In this document: piece by piece, positions 1-5,742 of the stretch
Numbering within the stretch: the stretch's first letter is position 1
Layout: each line of letters begins with the position of its first letter
Program-made: the position numbers and the translations under genes
Assembly (NCBI GenBank): GCA_019312695.1
Contig: JAFDCT010000323.1
Location: 1 to 6,902 of the forward strand
Direction: 5' to 3'
DNA from: Deltaproteobacteria bacterium
Lineage (GTDB): Bacteria; Desulfobacterota; Desulfobulbia; Desulfobulbales; BM004
Length of the DNA: 6,902 nt
The notes under the pieces: generated by a model
Databases searched by the model: none
The model's input: only the letters and a program-made list of their open reading frames with translations
Told to the model about the DNA's origin: nothing

Positions 1-1244
1 ACATATTTTGCCACAATATGTTCCGGTATATTTTTGCCGGTGGCCGCTTCAGAAAAAATGCGGAACAACAGATCACATTCCAGATAATAACTTTTTCGTT
101 TCAGCCATTTAGGCCAACTGTTCTCCCTGGCAAAACGGAGAAAATGCGGCAGGTTTACCAGGTGTAAGCCAATATTTTCTTTGTGGGCCCGCTTGATACT
201 CATGGGCCCAAGTATCGCATCGAGGCGGGCCCTGATTTTTTGCAGGAAACGATGAAATTCCGGCCCCTTAAAGTACTTGTTCAGGAGATCAAACTCAACA
301 ATGGCCCAGGGAAGCAGGAGCAGAGAGAAAAGGAGCTGATCGGGGAGATATATGCCTTTGTAATGCAGCCGATCCACAACGGTCTGGATCCCGAGAAACA
401 GTTTCCGGTTTGCTTTGCCCCCGGGGGAGTTATGAGCAGCTTGGTAAAAGGGGAAAAGTACATAAAAAATACCCGAGTCCATGGCAAGCTCTGACCAGGT
501 GGAGCAGGCAGTGCTGCGAAGATCCTTCATCAGTTCATCACGGATGCGGGAGATCGGGCAGAGCCGCAGCATCTCCTTGTGATCAATGATTGACTGCCAG
601 GTTTTGGGTTCGATGGAAAAACGGTTGCGGGCAGCATGGCGTATGACCCGCATCATTCTTGCCGGGTCGCGTTTCACCCTTTTTCCCGGTTCACCGATTA
701 AGCGTATAATGCCTTGCTCAAGATCATTGCCCCCCCCAGTGTAGTCGATGATAGTGCTGTTTTCTATCTCGTAGAACAGGCTGTTAATAGTCAGGTCACG
801 CCGAAAGGCATCATCGGAAGGACTGCCGTAGGTATTGTTGGCTGCCAGGACATCATCCCCGGCACTCTTGCTGACCCCGTTTAATTCGAATTCACTGCGG
901 CAGCGAAAAGTGGAGACCTCGATAATCTTACCGCCGGAAAAAAAGACCTGTACCAGCCTGAAACGTCTGCCGATCAGGCGGCTGTTCCTGAAAATTTTGC
1001 GCAGCTGTCCCGGCCGGGCATCGGTGCTGATGTCAAAATCCTTCGGGGTTTTACCAAGGTAAAGATCGCGGACACCTCCGCCCACGAGGTACGCTACATG
1101 CCCGGCATCACGGAGACGATAGAGGACCTTGAGTGCTTCCCGGTCAATATCCTTTTTGGAGATCGGGTGATTTGACCTGGAGATAATGCGGGGTTTGGTG
1201 GTATCGTCAACGGGTATGCTTGCAGTTCCCGGATCAGTCGGCAT
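1..1244 (-). CDS. pcnB: PcnB-type poly(A) polymerase / tRNA nucleotidyltransferase, C-terminus cut by window edge
   Basis: Class II nucleotidyltransferase that adds nucleotides to RNA 3' ends in the cytoplasm. The frame is open from ATG 1244-1242 to the window edge, giving 414 codons; E. coli PcnB has about 465, so roughly the last 50 residues are missing. Seen: the GG-motif LVGGGVRD (residues 53-60), the metal-binding DFD (69-71), the PAP-like element LIGRRFRL (90-97), RRDLTINS (148-155, with the third catalytic Asp at 150), DYTGGG (167-172) and the RNA-binding-neck motif RMMRVIRHAA (196-205). The N-terminal ISRSNHPISKKDI stretch resembles the start of E. coli PcnB, which supports this ATG, although its ribosome binding site is weak. 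It lies 28 bp downstream of the flavoprotein gene, so it is probably cotranscribed. The GRRFRL element favours poly(A) polymerase, but deltaproteobacterial relatives include C- or A-adding tRNA enzymes, so the exact activity is uncertain. Confidence 0.93.
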   Translation of the reverse strand, partial: MPTDPGTASIPVDDTTKPRIISRSNHPISKKDIDREALKVLYRLRDAGHVAYLVGGGVRDLYLGKTPKDFDISTDARPGQLRKIFRNSRLIGRRFRLVQVFFSGGKIIEVSTFRCRSEFELNGVSKSAGDDVLAANNTYGSPSDDAFRRDLTINSLFYEIENSTIIDYTGGGNDLEQGIIRLIGEPGKRVKRDPARMMRVIRHAARNRFSIEPKTWQSIIDHKEMLRLCPISRIRDELMKDLRSTACSTWSELAMDSGIFYVLFPFYQAAHNSPGGKANRKLFLGIQTVVDRLHYKGIYLPDQLLFSLLLLPWAIVEFDLLNKYFKGPEFHRFLQKIRARLDAILGPMSIKRAHKENIGLHLVNLPHFLRFARENSWPKWLKRKSYYLECDLLFRIFSEAATGKNIPEHIVAKY

Positions 1245-1272
1245 AGCTTTCTTTTGCAGGATACTTCTTGGT

Positions 1273-2247
1273 TCAGGAGGCAGCAGGTTCCCTGTAGACT
1301 GACTCGGCCTGGGAGACAAACATATCAAAAACCTCTTTTACCGTAAGTATTTCCTTCATCTTGTAAACATTCTCACCTGAAAAGACCAAACCTTCCTCAA
1401 TATTGCCGTCCTTTGCCATGATCAGTCTTTCGGAGATGCAATAAAAGTGGTCACATTTCTTCAGGCATTTGTACCTGCAGTCTTTGGCCTTCAGTTCATC
1501 ACCTGCCTCCATCTGCTCAACAAAAGGGGTTCTGATCGCTCTGCCTGGAAGGCCCACCGGTGAACGGATAAGTGTTACATCTTCCTTTTTGGCATTGAGA
1601 TATGCCTGTTTAAAGGCATCGGATACCGAGCATTTCTTTGTCATCACAAAGCGGGAGGCAACCTGAACGCCGTCTGCCCCGTATTTGTCCATCATTTCTG
1701 CCATATCGTATCCGTCTGTGATGCCGCCTGCCGCTATAAGGGGCACTTTTTTTACCACCTCGCGAATTTTGGGAAAAAGATCGCGCAGGGCAATATCTGT
1801 TCCCAGATGCCCGCCGGCTTCTTTGGCTTCTACAATAATTGCGGCGGCGCCCAGCTTTTCTGCAAGTCTGGCAAAAGCAGGGGAAGAGACTATGGAGACA
1901 ATGGGTGTATTTGTTTCCTGGCCGATCTTGAAGATATCCCGGGAAAAGCCGGCGCCGGTTATAATCATGTCGACTCCCGCCTCAATGGATGCTTTGACCA
2001 GATTATAGAAATTTTTCATGGCGAACATGATGTTCACCGCGATAATGCCTTTGGTGGCATTTTTGGCCTTAATGATGTCAGCCTTGAGTTCATCTGTGGG
2101 GATGGAAGAGCCGCCGATTGTGCCTATGCCGCCGCAATCGGCGACAGGTACGGCAAGGGCTGATGTGGAAACCCTGATTGACATTCCTCCCTGGATAAGG
2201 GGGATTGGTGCAACATATGGACCAATGGTTAAGGGGGGTAATTTCAT
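1273..2247 (-). CDS. Nitronate monooxygenase / FabK-like FMN-dependent TIM-barrel oxidoreductase
   Basis: This is a 324-residue flavoprotein of the 2-nitropropane dioxygenase family, which includes nitronate monooxygenases and FabK enoyl-ACP reductases. Seen: the N-terminal FMN-loop signature PLIQGGMS (residues 16-23), VNIMFA (71-76), EAKEAGGHLG (140-149) with the His (147) that is catalytic in the family, PLIAAGGI (169-176) and the phosphate-binding GADGVQVASRF (190-200). After the barrel comes a cysteine cluster, C257, C261, C265 and C270, followed by YCISERL and a short helical tail. No signal peptide is visible, so it should be cytosolic. The start fits the family N-terminus (LPPL.IG...PLIQGGM), although no good Shine-Dalgarno precedes it. 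It is the first gene of a leftward unit with pcnB; a strong promoter candidate lies about 150 bp upstream. Substrate is unknown: nitronate oxidation, enoyl reduction or another flavin reaction are all possible. Confidence 0.9.
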   Translation of the reverse strand: MKLPPLTIGPYVAPIPLIQGGMSIRVSTSALAVPVADCGGIGTIGGSSIPTDELKADIIKAKNATKGIIAVNIMFAMKNFYNLVKASIEAGVDMIITGAGFSRDIFKIGQETNTPIVSIVSSPAFARLAEKLGAAAIIVEAKEAGGHLGTDIALRDLFPKIREVVKKVPLIAAGGITDGYDMAEMMDKYGADGVQVASRFVMTKKCSVSDAFKQAYLNAKKEDVTLIRSPVGLPGRAIRTPFVEQMEAGDELKAKDCRYKCLKKCDHFYCISERLIMAKDGNIEEGLVFSGENVYKMKEILTVKEVFDMFVSQAESVYREPAAS

Positions 2248-2342
2248 ATGGTATCTAAAGTGGAGAAACTGGTAGATATCTCAGGCAGATTTCTCCGGCA
2301 CGAGTATAAAACAGTACTCAAATTGTTAATTGGTTAATATTA

Positions 2343-2372
2343 AAACAAATAACCTTATTTTGAAACAAATAA
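2343..2372. repeat. Two direct copies of AAACAAATAA, 20 bp apart, with a central palindrome
   Basis: AAACAAATAA occurs at 2343-2352 and again at 2363-2372, a start-to-start distance of exactly 20 bp, close to two helical turns. The first copy also forms half of the perfect palindrome AAATAA-CC-TTATTT (2347-2360). The pair lies downstream of the predicted leftward promoter, within the transcribed leader of the flavoprotein gene. A regulator binding site is possible, but AT-rich DNA produces such repeats by chance, so function is inferred only. Confidence 0.5.
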
Positions 2373-2401
2373 AATTTTCTGTAATCCTTTATTTAGCCAC
2401 G

Positions 2402-2430
2402 ACTATGCCCTGCTTCAGGCACTTTGTCAA
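2402..2430 (-). promoter_or_regulatory. Sigma70-like promoter for the flavoprotein-pcnB unit
   Basis: On the minus strand, a perfect -35 box TTGACA (2430-2425) is followed by a 17-bp spacer and a -10 box CATAGT (2407-2402), which matches TATAAT at four of six positions. Transcription would start near 2395, giving a leader of roughly 150 nt before ATG 2247. Box match and spacing are good, but there is no experimental evidence and the closer AT-rich DNA could hold another promoter. Confidence 0.6.
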
Positions 2431-2460
2431 GTCTAAGCATGCCGCAAGCTGTGACATTAC

Positions 2461-2490
2461 TTGACTTTTTATCATCTGTGCGAGTAGAGT
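2461..2490 (+). promoter_or_regulatory. Sigma70-like promoter for hisS-aspS
   Basis: A -35 box TTGACT (2461-2466, five of six) is followed after 18 bp by TAGAGT (2485-2490, four of six to TATAAT). The start site would fall near 2497, giving a leader of about 48 nt before TTG 2545. It is weaker than the opposing promoter. The two -35 boxes both sit in the sequence ACTTGAC, arranged as an inverted repeat (2426-2432 and 2459-2465). Confidence 0.5.
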
Positions 2491-2532
2491 TGTCCATTTA
2501 TTTTTTTATTTTGAATTCATTTCTGCTGTAAT

Positions 2533-2540
2533 GAGGTGAT
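2533..2540 (+). promoter_or_regulatory. Strong ribosome binding site that sets the hisS start
   Basis: GAGGTGAT is an eight-base match to the complement of the 16S rRNA 3' end. It lies 4 nt before TTG 2545, with its GAGG core 8 nt from that codon, and it overlaps the alternative GTG at 2536. It therefore favours TTG 2545 as the translation start. Confidence 0.75.
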
Positions 2541-2544
2541 AATT

Positions 2545-3816
2545 TTGAGCATTAAAGCTTTGAAAGGCTTTAAAGATATCCTGCCCGACGAGGCAGGACT
2601 CTGGCAGTTCATAGAACAAACCGCCCGGGATGTTTTTCACCGGTACGGCCTGGAAGAGATTAAAGTGCCCATCCTTGAAAAGACCGAACTGTTTGTCCGG
2701 ACAATCGGGGCGAGTACGGATATTGTCGAAAAGGAGATGTATACCTTCGAAGACCGCAACGGCTCTTTAATTACAATGAGGCCGGAGGGCACCGCTTCAG
2801 TAATTCGGGCTTATATCGAAAACGGTCTCTTTGTCAGGGGGGCGGTACAACGCCTTTATACCATTGGTCCCATGTTCAGGCATGAAAGGCCCCAGAAGGG
2901 CAGGCTGCGTCAATTCCATCAGATGAGTGTCGAGGTACTCGGCTCAAACAGTGCCAGGATTGATACCGAGGTTATGGCCATTGCCTGGCAGATCCTGCAG
3001 GATATCGGGCTGCAGGCGAGCCTGGAGGTTAACTCCCTGGGCTGCGCTGCCTGCCGACCATCATTTAAGGAAATATTGCAGGAGTTTCTGCAGGAACGTC
3101 TCAGCCATTTATGTGACGACTGCCAACGCCGAAGCAATACCAATCCGCTACGTGTTCTTGACTGTAAAAGTGAACACTGCCAGGCCGAGTATGTCTCCGC
3201 GCCATCCATCATAGATCATCTCTGCCAGGGATGCCGTGATCACTTTGAAGAGGTCAAGCAGACTTTGAGTTCCCTCAACATATCTTTTGCTGTTAATCCT
3301 AAAATGGTGCGGGGGCTTGACTACTATACCAGGACAACATTTGAACTGATCACCACTGAACTTGGGGCCCAGGGTGCGATCGGAGCCGGTGGCAGATATG
3401 ACGGCCTGGTCCAGCAACTCGGCGGCCCGGAAGTGCCGGGTATAGGATTTGCCATGGGCATGGAAAGGCTGGTCATGCTTTTAAGCCAGAAAGGCCATGG
3501 CGAGATCAGCCACGTTCTGGACCTTTTCTTGATTACCCTGGGTGAGAAGGCGCATGAAAAGGGCTTTATTCTCATGCAGATGCTCCGGGCGCAAGGGCTG
3601 CGGGTCATGATGGACCATGAAGGTCGGAGTATGAAAAATCAGTTAAAACAGGCAGATAAGCAGAATGCCTGGTTTGCCCTTATTCTTGGAGAAAGGGAGC
3701 TGGAAAACCTTGAAGTGGTTTTGAAAGATATGCATTCCGGTGAGCAGGAACTCATTGAGCTGGCGCCGGCATTTGAAGACTGGGCGCCTGTAATTAAGCA
3801 GAAAATTAAGCATTAA
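2545..3816 (+). CDS. hisS: Histidyl-tRNA synthetase (HisRS)
   Basis: Class IIa cytosolic enzyme that charges tRNA-His with histidine. From TTG 2545 it is 423 residues, the normal size, beginning MSIKALKGFKDILPDE. An in-frame GTG at 2536 would add three residues but overlaps the ribosome binding site. Seen: motif 1 region EIKVPILEKTELFVRTIG (38-55), motif 2 arginine loop RHERPQKGRLRQFHQM (112-127), the HisRS-specific VRGLDYYTRTTFE (255-267) and GAGGRYDGL (280-288), motif 3 GIGFAMGMERL (299-309), then a C-terminal anticodon-binding domain (about 325-420). The insertion between motif 2 and the HisA motifs carries eight cysteines in four pairs (167/170, 190/193, 207/212, 227/230), which may bind metal. 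It has its own promoter candidate and is followed after 86 bp by aspS, probably in one operon. All catalytic motifs look intact. Confidence 0.98.
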   Translation: MSIKALKGFKDILPDEAGLWQFIEQTARDVFHRYGLEEIKVPILEKTELFVRTIGASTDIVEKEMYTFEDRNGSLITMRPEGTASVIRAYIENGLFVRGAVQRLYTIGPMFRHERPQKGRLRQFHQMSVEVLGSNSARIDTEVMAIAWQILQDIGLQASLEVNSLGCAACRPSFKEILQEFLQERLSHLCDDCQRRSNTNPLRVLDCKSEHCQAEYVSAPSIIDHLCQGCRDHFEEVKQTLSSLNISFAVNPKMVRGLDYYTRTTFELITTELGAQGAIGAGGRYDGLVQQLGGPEVPGIGFAMGMERLVMLLSQKGHGEISHVLDLFLITLGEKAHEKGFILMQMLRAQGLRVMMDHEGRSMKNQLKQADKQNAWFALILGERELENLEVVLKDMHSGEQELIELAPAFEDWAPVIKQKIKH

Positions 3817-3837
3817 CAAAAAACAAAAACAGACATT

Positions 3838-3865
3838 CGCCCGGAAGATGCAGGTTCCCTGGGCG
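3838..3865 (+). other. GC-rich hairpin in the hisS-aspS spacer
   Basis: CGCCCGGAA (3838-3846) can pair with TTCC (3855-3858) and GGGCG (3861-3865), leaving an 8-nt loop and a CT bulge: nine base pairs, mostly G-C at the base. In the operon direction it is not followed by a T-run, so it is not a standard intrinsic terminator. It may block 3' exonucleases or partly uncouple aspS from hisS. On the opposite strand a T-rich tract follows after about 8 nt, but no gene there needs a terminator. Confidence 0.5.
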
Positions 3866-3887
3866 CTGTGCTGATTCAAGAAAAAAA

Positions 3888-3894
3888 TAAGGAG
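3888..3894 (+). promoter_or_regulatory. Ribosome binding site for aspS
   Basis: TAAGGAG ends 8 nt before ATG 3903, a good spacing. Another ATG at 3898 lies in a different frame only 3 nt from the site and leads to a frame that stops after about 52 codons, so ATG 3903 is the real start. Confidence 0.8.
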
Positions 3895-3902
3895 TTAATG
3901 AA

Positions 3903-5684
3903 ATGGAATCCATGGGGGGACTCAAGCGGAGTCATTCCTGTAATGACCTTGCAGTGGAAAATGTTGGCGAGGTTGTCACTCTTATGGGCTGGGTGCTGCG
4001 CCGCCGTGACCATGGCGGTGTCATATTCATTGATTTGCGTGACCGCTGGGGTATAACCCAGGTTGTTTTCAACCCTGAGGTTCATGCAGAGGTGCATGAT
4101 AAGGCACACCAGCTGCGCAGTGAATGGATCATAGCTGTACAAGGCCGTGTTGAAAGGCGTCCACCGGCTATGGAAAACCCCAACCTGAAAACAGGCGCCA
4201 TTGAAGTACTGGTCGACACTTTGCGTGTGCTCAATTCAAGCCTTACCCCGCCCTTTCCACTGGACGAGGAGGTTGAGGTCTCGGAAAACCTGCGGCTCAA
4301 GTACAGGTATATAGACCTGCGGCGGCCGTCCATGGCTGCAAATCTTATCATGCGGCACAGGGTAGCCCAGTCAGTCAGGACATACCTGGATGCCAATAAT
4401 TTCCTTGAGATTGAAACACCTGTTCTCACCAGGTCAACTCCGGAAGGCGCAAGGGATTATCTTGTACCCAGCAGGGTAAATGCCGGGAAGTTTTATGCTC
4501 TGCCTCAGTCACCGCAGCTTTTCAAGCAACTTCTAATGGTATCGGGGCTTGACAGGTACTACCAGATTGTCCGCTGTTTTCGGGATGAAGACCTGCGGGC
4601 CGACCGGCAGCCTGAGTTTACCCAGATTGATATGGAGCTTTCCTTTGTTGAGGAGGAAACCATCTATGAAATTATAGAAAGCATGATGCTGAAGCTTTTC
4701 AAAGACGTGTTGGGAGTTGTATTAACTGCACCATTTGCCAGGATAACCTATGAGGAGGCCATGACACGATTTGGCACGGACAGGCCTGATACACGTTTTG
4801 AACTTGAACTGGTGGACTTGACTGAAACAGTCAAGGATTGCAGCTTTAATGTTTTTAAGACCGTTGTCAACAAAGGCGGCCAGGTAAAAAGCATAAATGC
4901 CAAGGGCTGCGGAGATTTTTCCCGCAAGGATCTTGATGATCTTACCGGGTATGTTGGACAGTTCGGCGCCAAGGGACTTGCCTGGGTCAAGGTCAAGACA
5001 GGCGGAGAATGGCAGTCGCCGATCACAAAGTTTTTCAAGGCTGAGGAGCGAGAAAATATCAGCAGGGAGCTTGGGGCAGAAGAAAATGATGTCCTTTTCT
5101 TTGTCGCTGACACGAAAATGGTTGTCAACCAGGCGCTTTCTGAACTGCGCCTTGAACTGGGCCGGAAACTGGGCCTGATAAATACGTCCACCTATAATTT
5201 TGTCTGGGTTGAGGACTTCCCCCTGCTTGAATATGACCATGACGAGAAACGGCATGTTGCCGTCCATCATCCCTTTACGGCTCCCAAGGAAGAGGACCTG
5301 AAATTTCTTGAAAAGGATCCGGGCCAGGTGCGTAGCAGGGCATACGACCTGGTGTTGAACGGTATTGAAATCGGGGGCGGCAGTATACGTATACACCAGA
5401 AAGAGCTGCAGGATGAGATTTTTGGGGCCCTGGGAATAGCCAGGGAAGAGGCTCTTGATAAATTTGGTTTCCTGCTGCAGGCCCTGGAGCTTGGCGCACC
5501 GCCCCATGGCGGCATAGCCTTTGGACTTGACCGGTTGCTGATGATCATGGCCGGCCGCGAAACTATCCGTGATGTCATAGCCTTTCCCAAGACTCAGAAG
5601 GCTACTTGTCCTCTGACTGAGGCACCTGCTTCAGTGGCCAGGAAACAGCTGACAGAGCTTTACCTCAGGCCGGACTGGGAATAA
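3903..5684 (+). CDS. aspS: Aspartyl-tRNA synthetase (AspRS), bacterial type, probably non-discriminating
   Basis: Class IIb cytosolic enzyme that charges tRNA-Asp; 593 residues, full length for the bacterial type. Seen: an N-terminal OB-fold anticodon-binding domain (about 1-115) with GWVLRRRDHGGVIFIDLRD (29-47); a catalytic core with the motif 1 region FLEIETPVLTRSTPEGARD (167-185), the QSPQLFKQ loop (202-209), motif 2 FRDEDLRADRQPEFTQID (226-243) and motif 3 GIAFGLDRLLM (537-547); the bacterial GAD insertion (about 300-405); and GGGSIRIH (491-498). His37 in RRRDHGG matches the residue of non-discriminating enzymes, which also make Asp-tRNA-Asn for GatCAB; discriminating E. coli AspRS has Leu there. 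The protein closely resembles Pseudomonas AspRS along its length. It lies downstream of hisS in the same direction and converges with the parvulin gene. Confidence 0.98.
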   Translation: MESMGGLKRSHSCNDLAVENVGEVVTLMGWVLRRRDHGGVIFIDLRDRWGITQVVFNPEVHAEVHDKAHQLRSEWIIAVQGRVERRPPAMENPNLKTGAIEVLVDTLRVLNSSLTPPFPLDEEVEVSENLRLKYRYIDLRRPSMAANLIMRHRVAQSVRTYLDANNFLEIETPVLTRSTPEGARDYLVPSRVNAGKFYALPQSPQLFKQLLMVSGLDRYYQIVRCFRDEDLRADRQPEFTQIDMELSFVEEETIYEIIESMMLKLFKDVLGVVLTAPFARITYEEAMTRFGTDRPDTRFELELVDLTETVKDCSFNVFKTVVNKGGQVKSINAKGCGDFSRKDLDDLTGYVGQFGAKGLAWVKVKTGGEWQSPITKFFKAEERENISRELGAEENDVLFFVADTKMVVNQALSELRLELGRKLGLINTSTYNFVWVEDFPLLEYDHDEKRHVAVHHPFTAPKEEDLKFLEKDPGQVRSRAYDLVLNGIEIGGGSIRIHQKELQDEIFGALGIAREEALDKFGFLLQALELGAPPHGGIAFGLDRLLMIMAGRETIRDVIAFPKTQKATCPLTEAPASVARKQLTELYLRPDWE

Positions 5685-5717
5685 TATTTATAATTTTGCC
5701 AATATAAATCGGAATTG

Positions 5718-5742
5718 AGCAATTTCGATTAGAGGAATTGCT
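5718..5742. other. Hairpin at the aspS / parvulin convergent junction
   Basis: AGCAATTTC (5718-5726) can pair with GGAATTGCT (5734-5742) across a 7-nt loop, nine pairs with one wobble. It overlaps the last codons and stop of the parvulin gene. GGAATTG at 5711-5717 can pair with the same left arm, giving an alternative fold. Neither strand has a clear T-run directly after the stem, so a bidirectional terminator is only a weak suggestion, though the position between two converging 3' ends fits. Confidence 0.35.

Larger units (their letters stand above)
2248..2544. other. Divergent intergenic regulatory region
   Basis: This 297-bp AT-rich region lies between the leftward flavoprotein-pcnB unit and the rightward hisS-aspS unit. 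I see no credible coding frame or RNA gene in it. It holds two back-to-back sigma70-like promoters (2402-2430 minus, 2461-2490 plus) and a long leader of about 150 nt for the leftward transcript. That leader contains a 20-bp-period repeat (2343-2372), the palindrome TTAATATTAA (2334-2343) and a GTTAAT doublet (2325-2330, 2333-2338). No T-box-like specifier or antiterminator could be recognised ahead of hisS. Confidence 0.7.

Noticed and set aside
183..494. 103-codon open frame on the plus strand
   Set aside because: It is antisense to the continuous PcnB frame, whose translation is clearly conserved in type, and shows no family features.
1685..2275. Several plus-strand frames of 85-118 codons opposite the flavoprotein
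   Set aside because: They overlap one another and the intact flavoprotein gene and are low-complexity mirror frames.
2426..2470. ACTTGAC inverted repeat followed by TTTTT as an intrinsic terminator before hisS
   Set aside because: The stem is only 7 bp with a 26-nt loop and its arms are better explained as two opposed -35 boxes; a terminator there would have no gene to end.
2491..2544. T-box riboswitch ahead of hisS
   Set aside because: The predicted leader is about 50 nt, far too short, and no T-box consensus sequence is visible.
3898..4056. Out-of-frame start ATG 3898 as an overlapping small gene or leader peptide at aspS
   Set aside because: It is too close to the ribosome binding site and its frame is a shadow of the conserved AspRS N-terminus.
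4722..5507. 261-codon open frame antisense to aspS
   Set aside because: It lies wholly inside the well-conserved aspS gene on the opposite strand, has no recognisable domain and no ribosome binding context; it is a by-product of aspS codon use.
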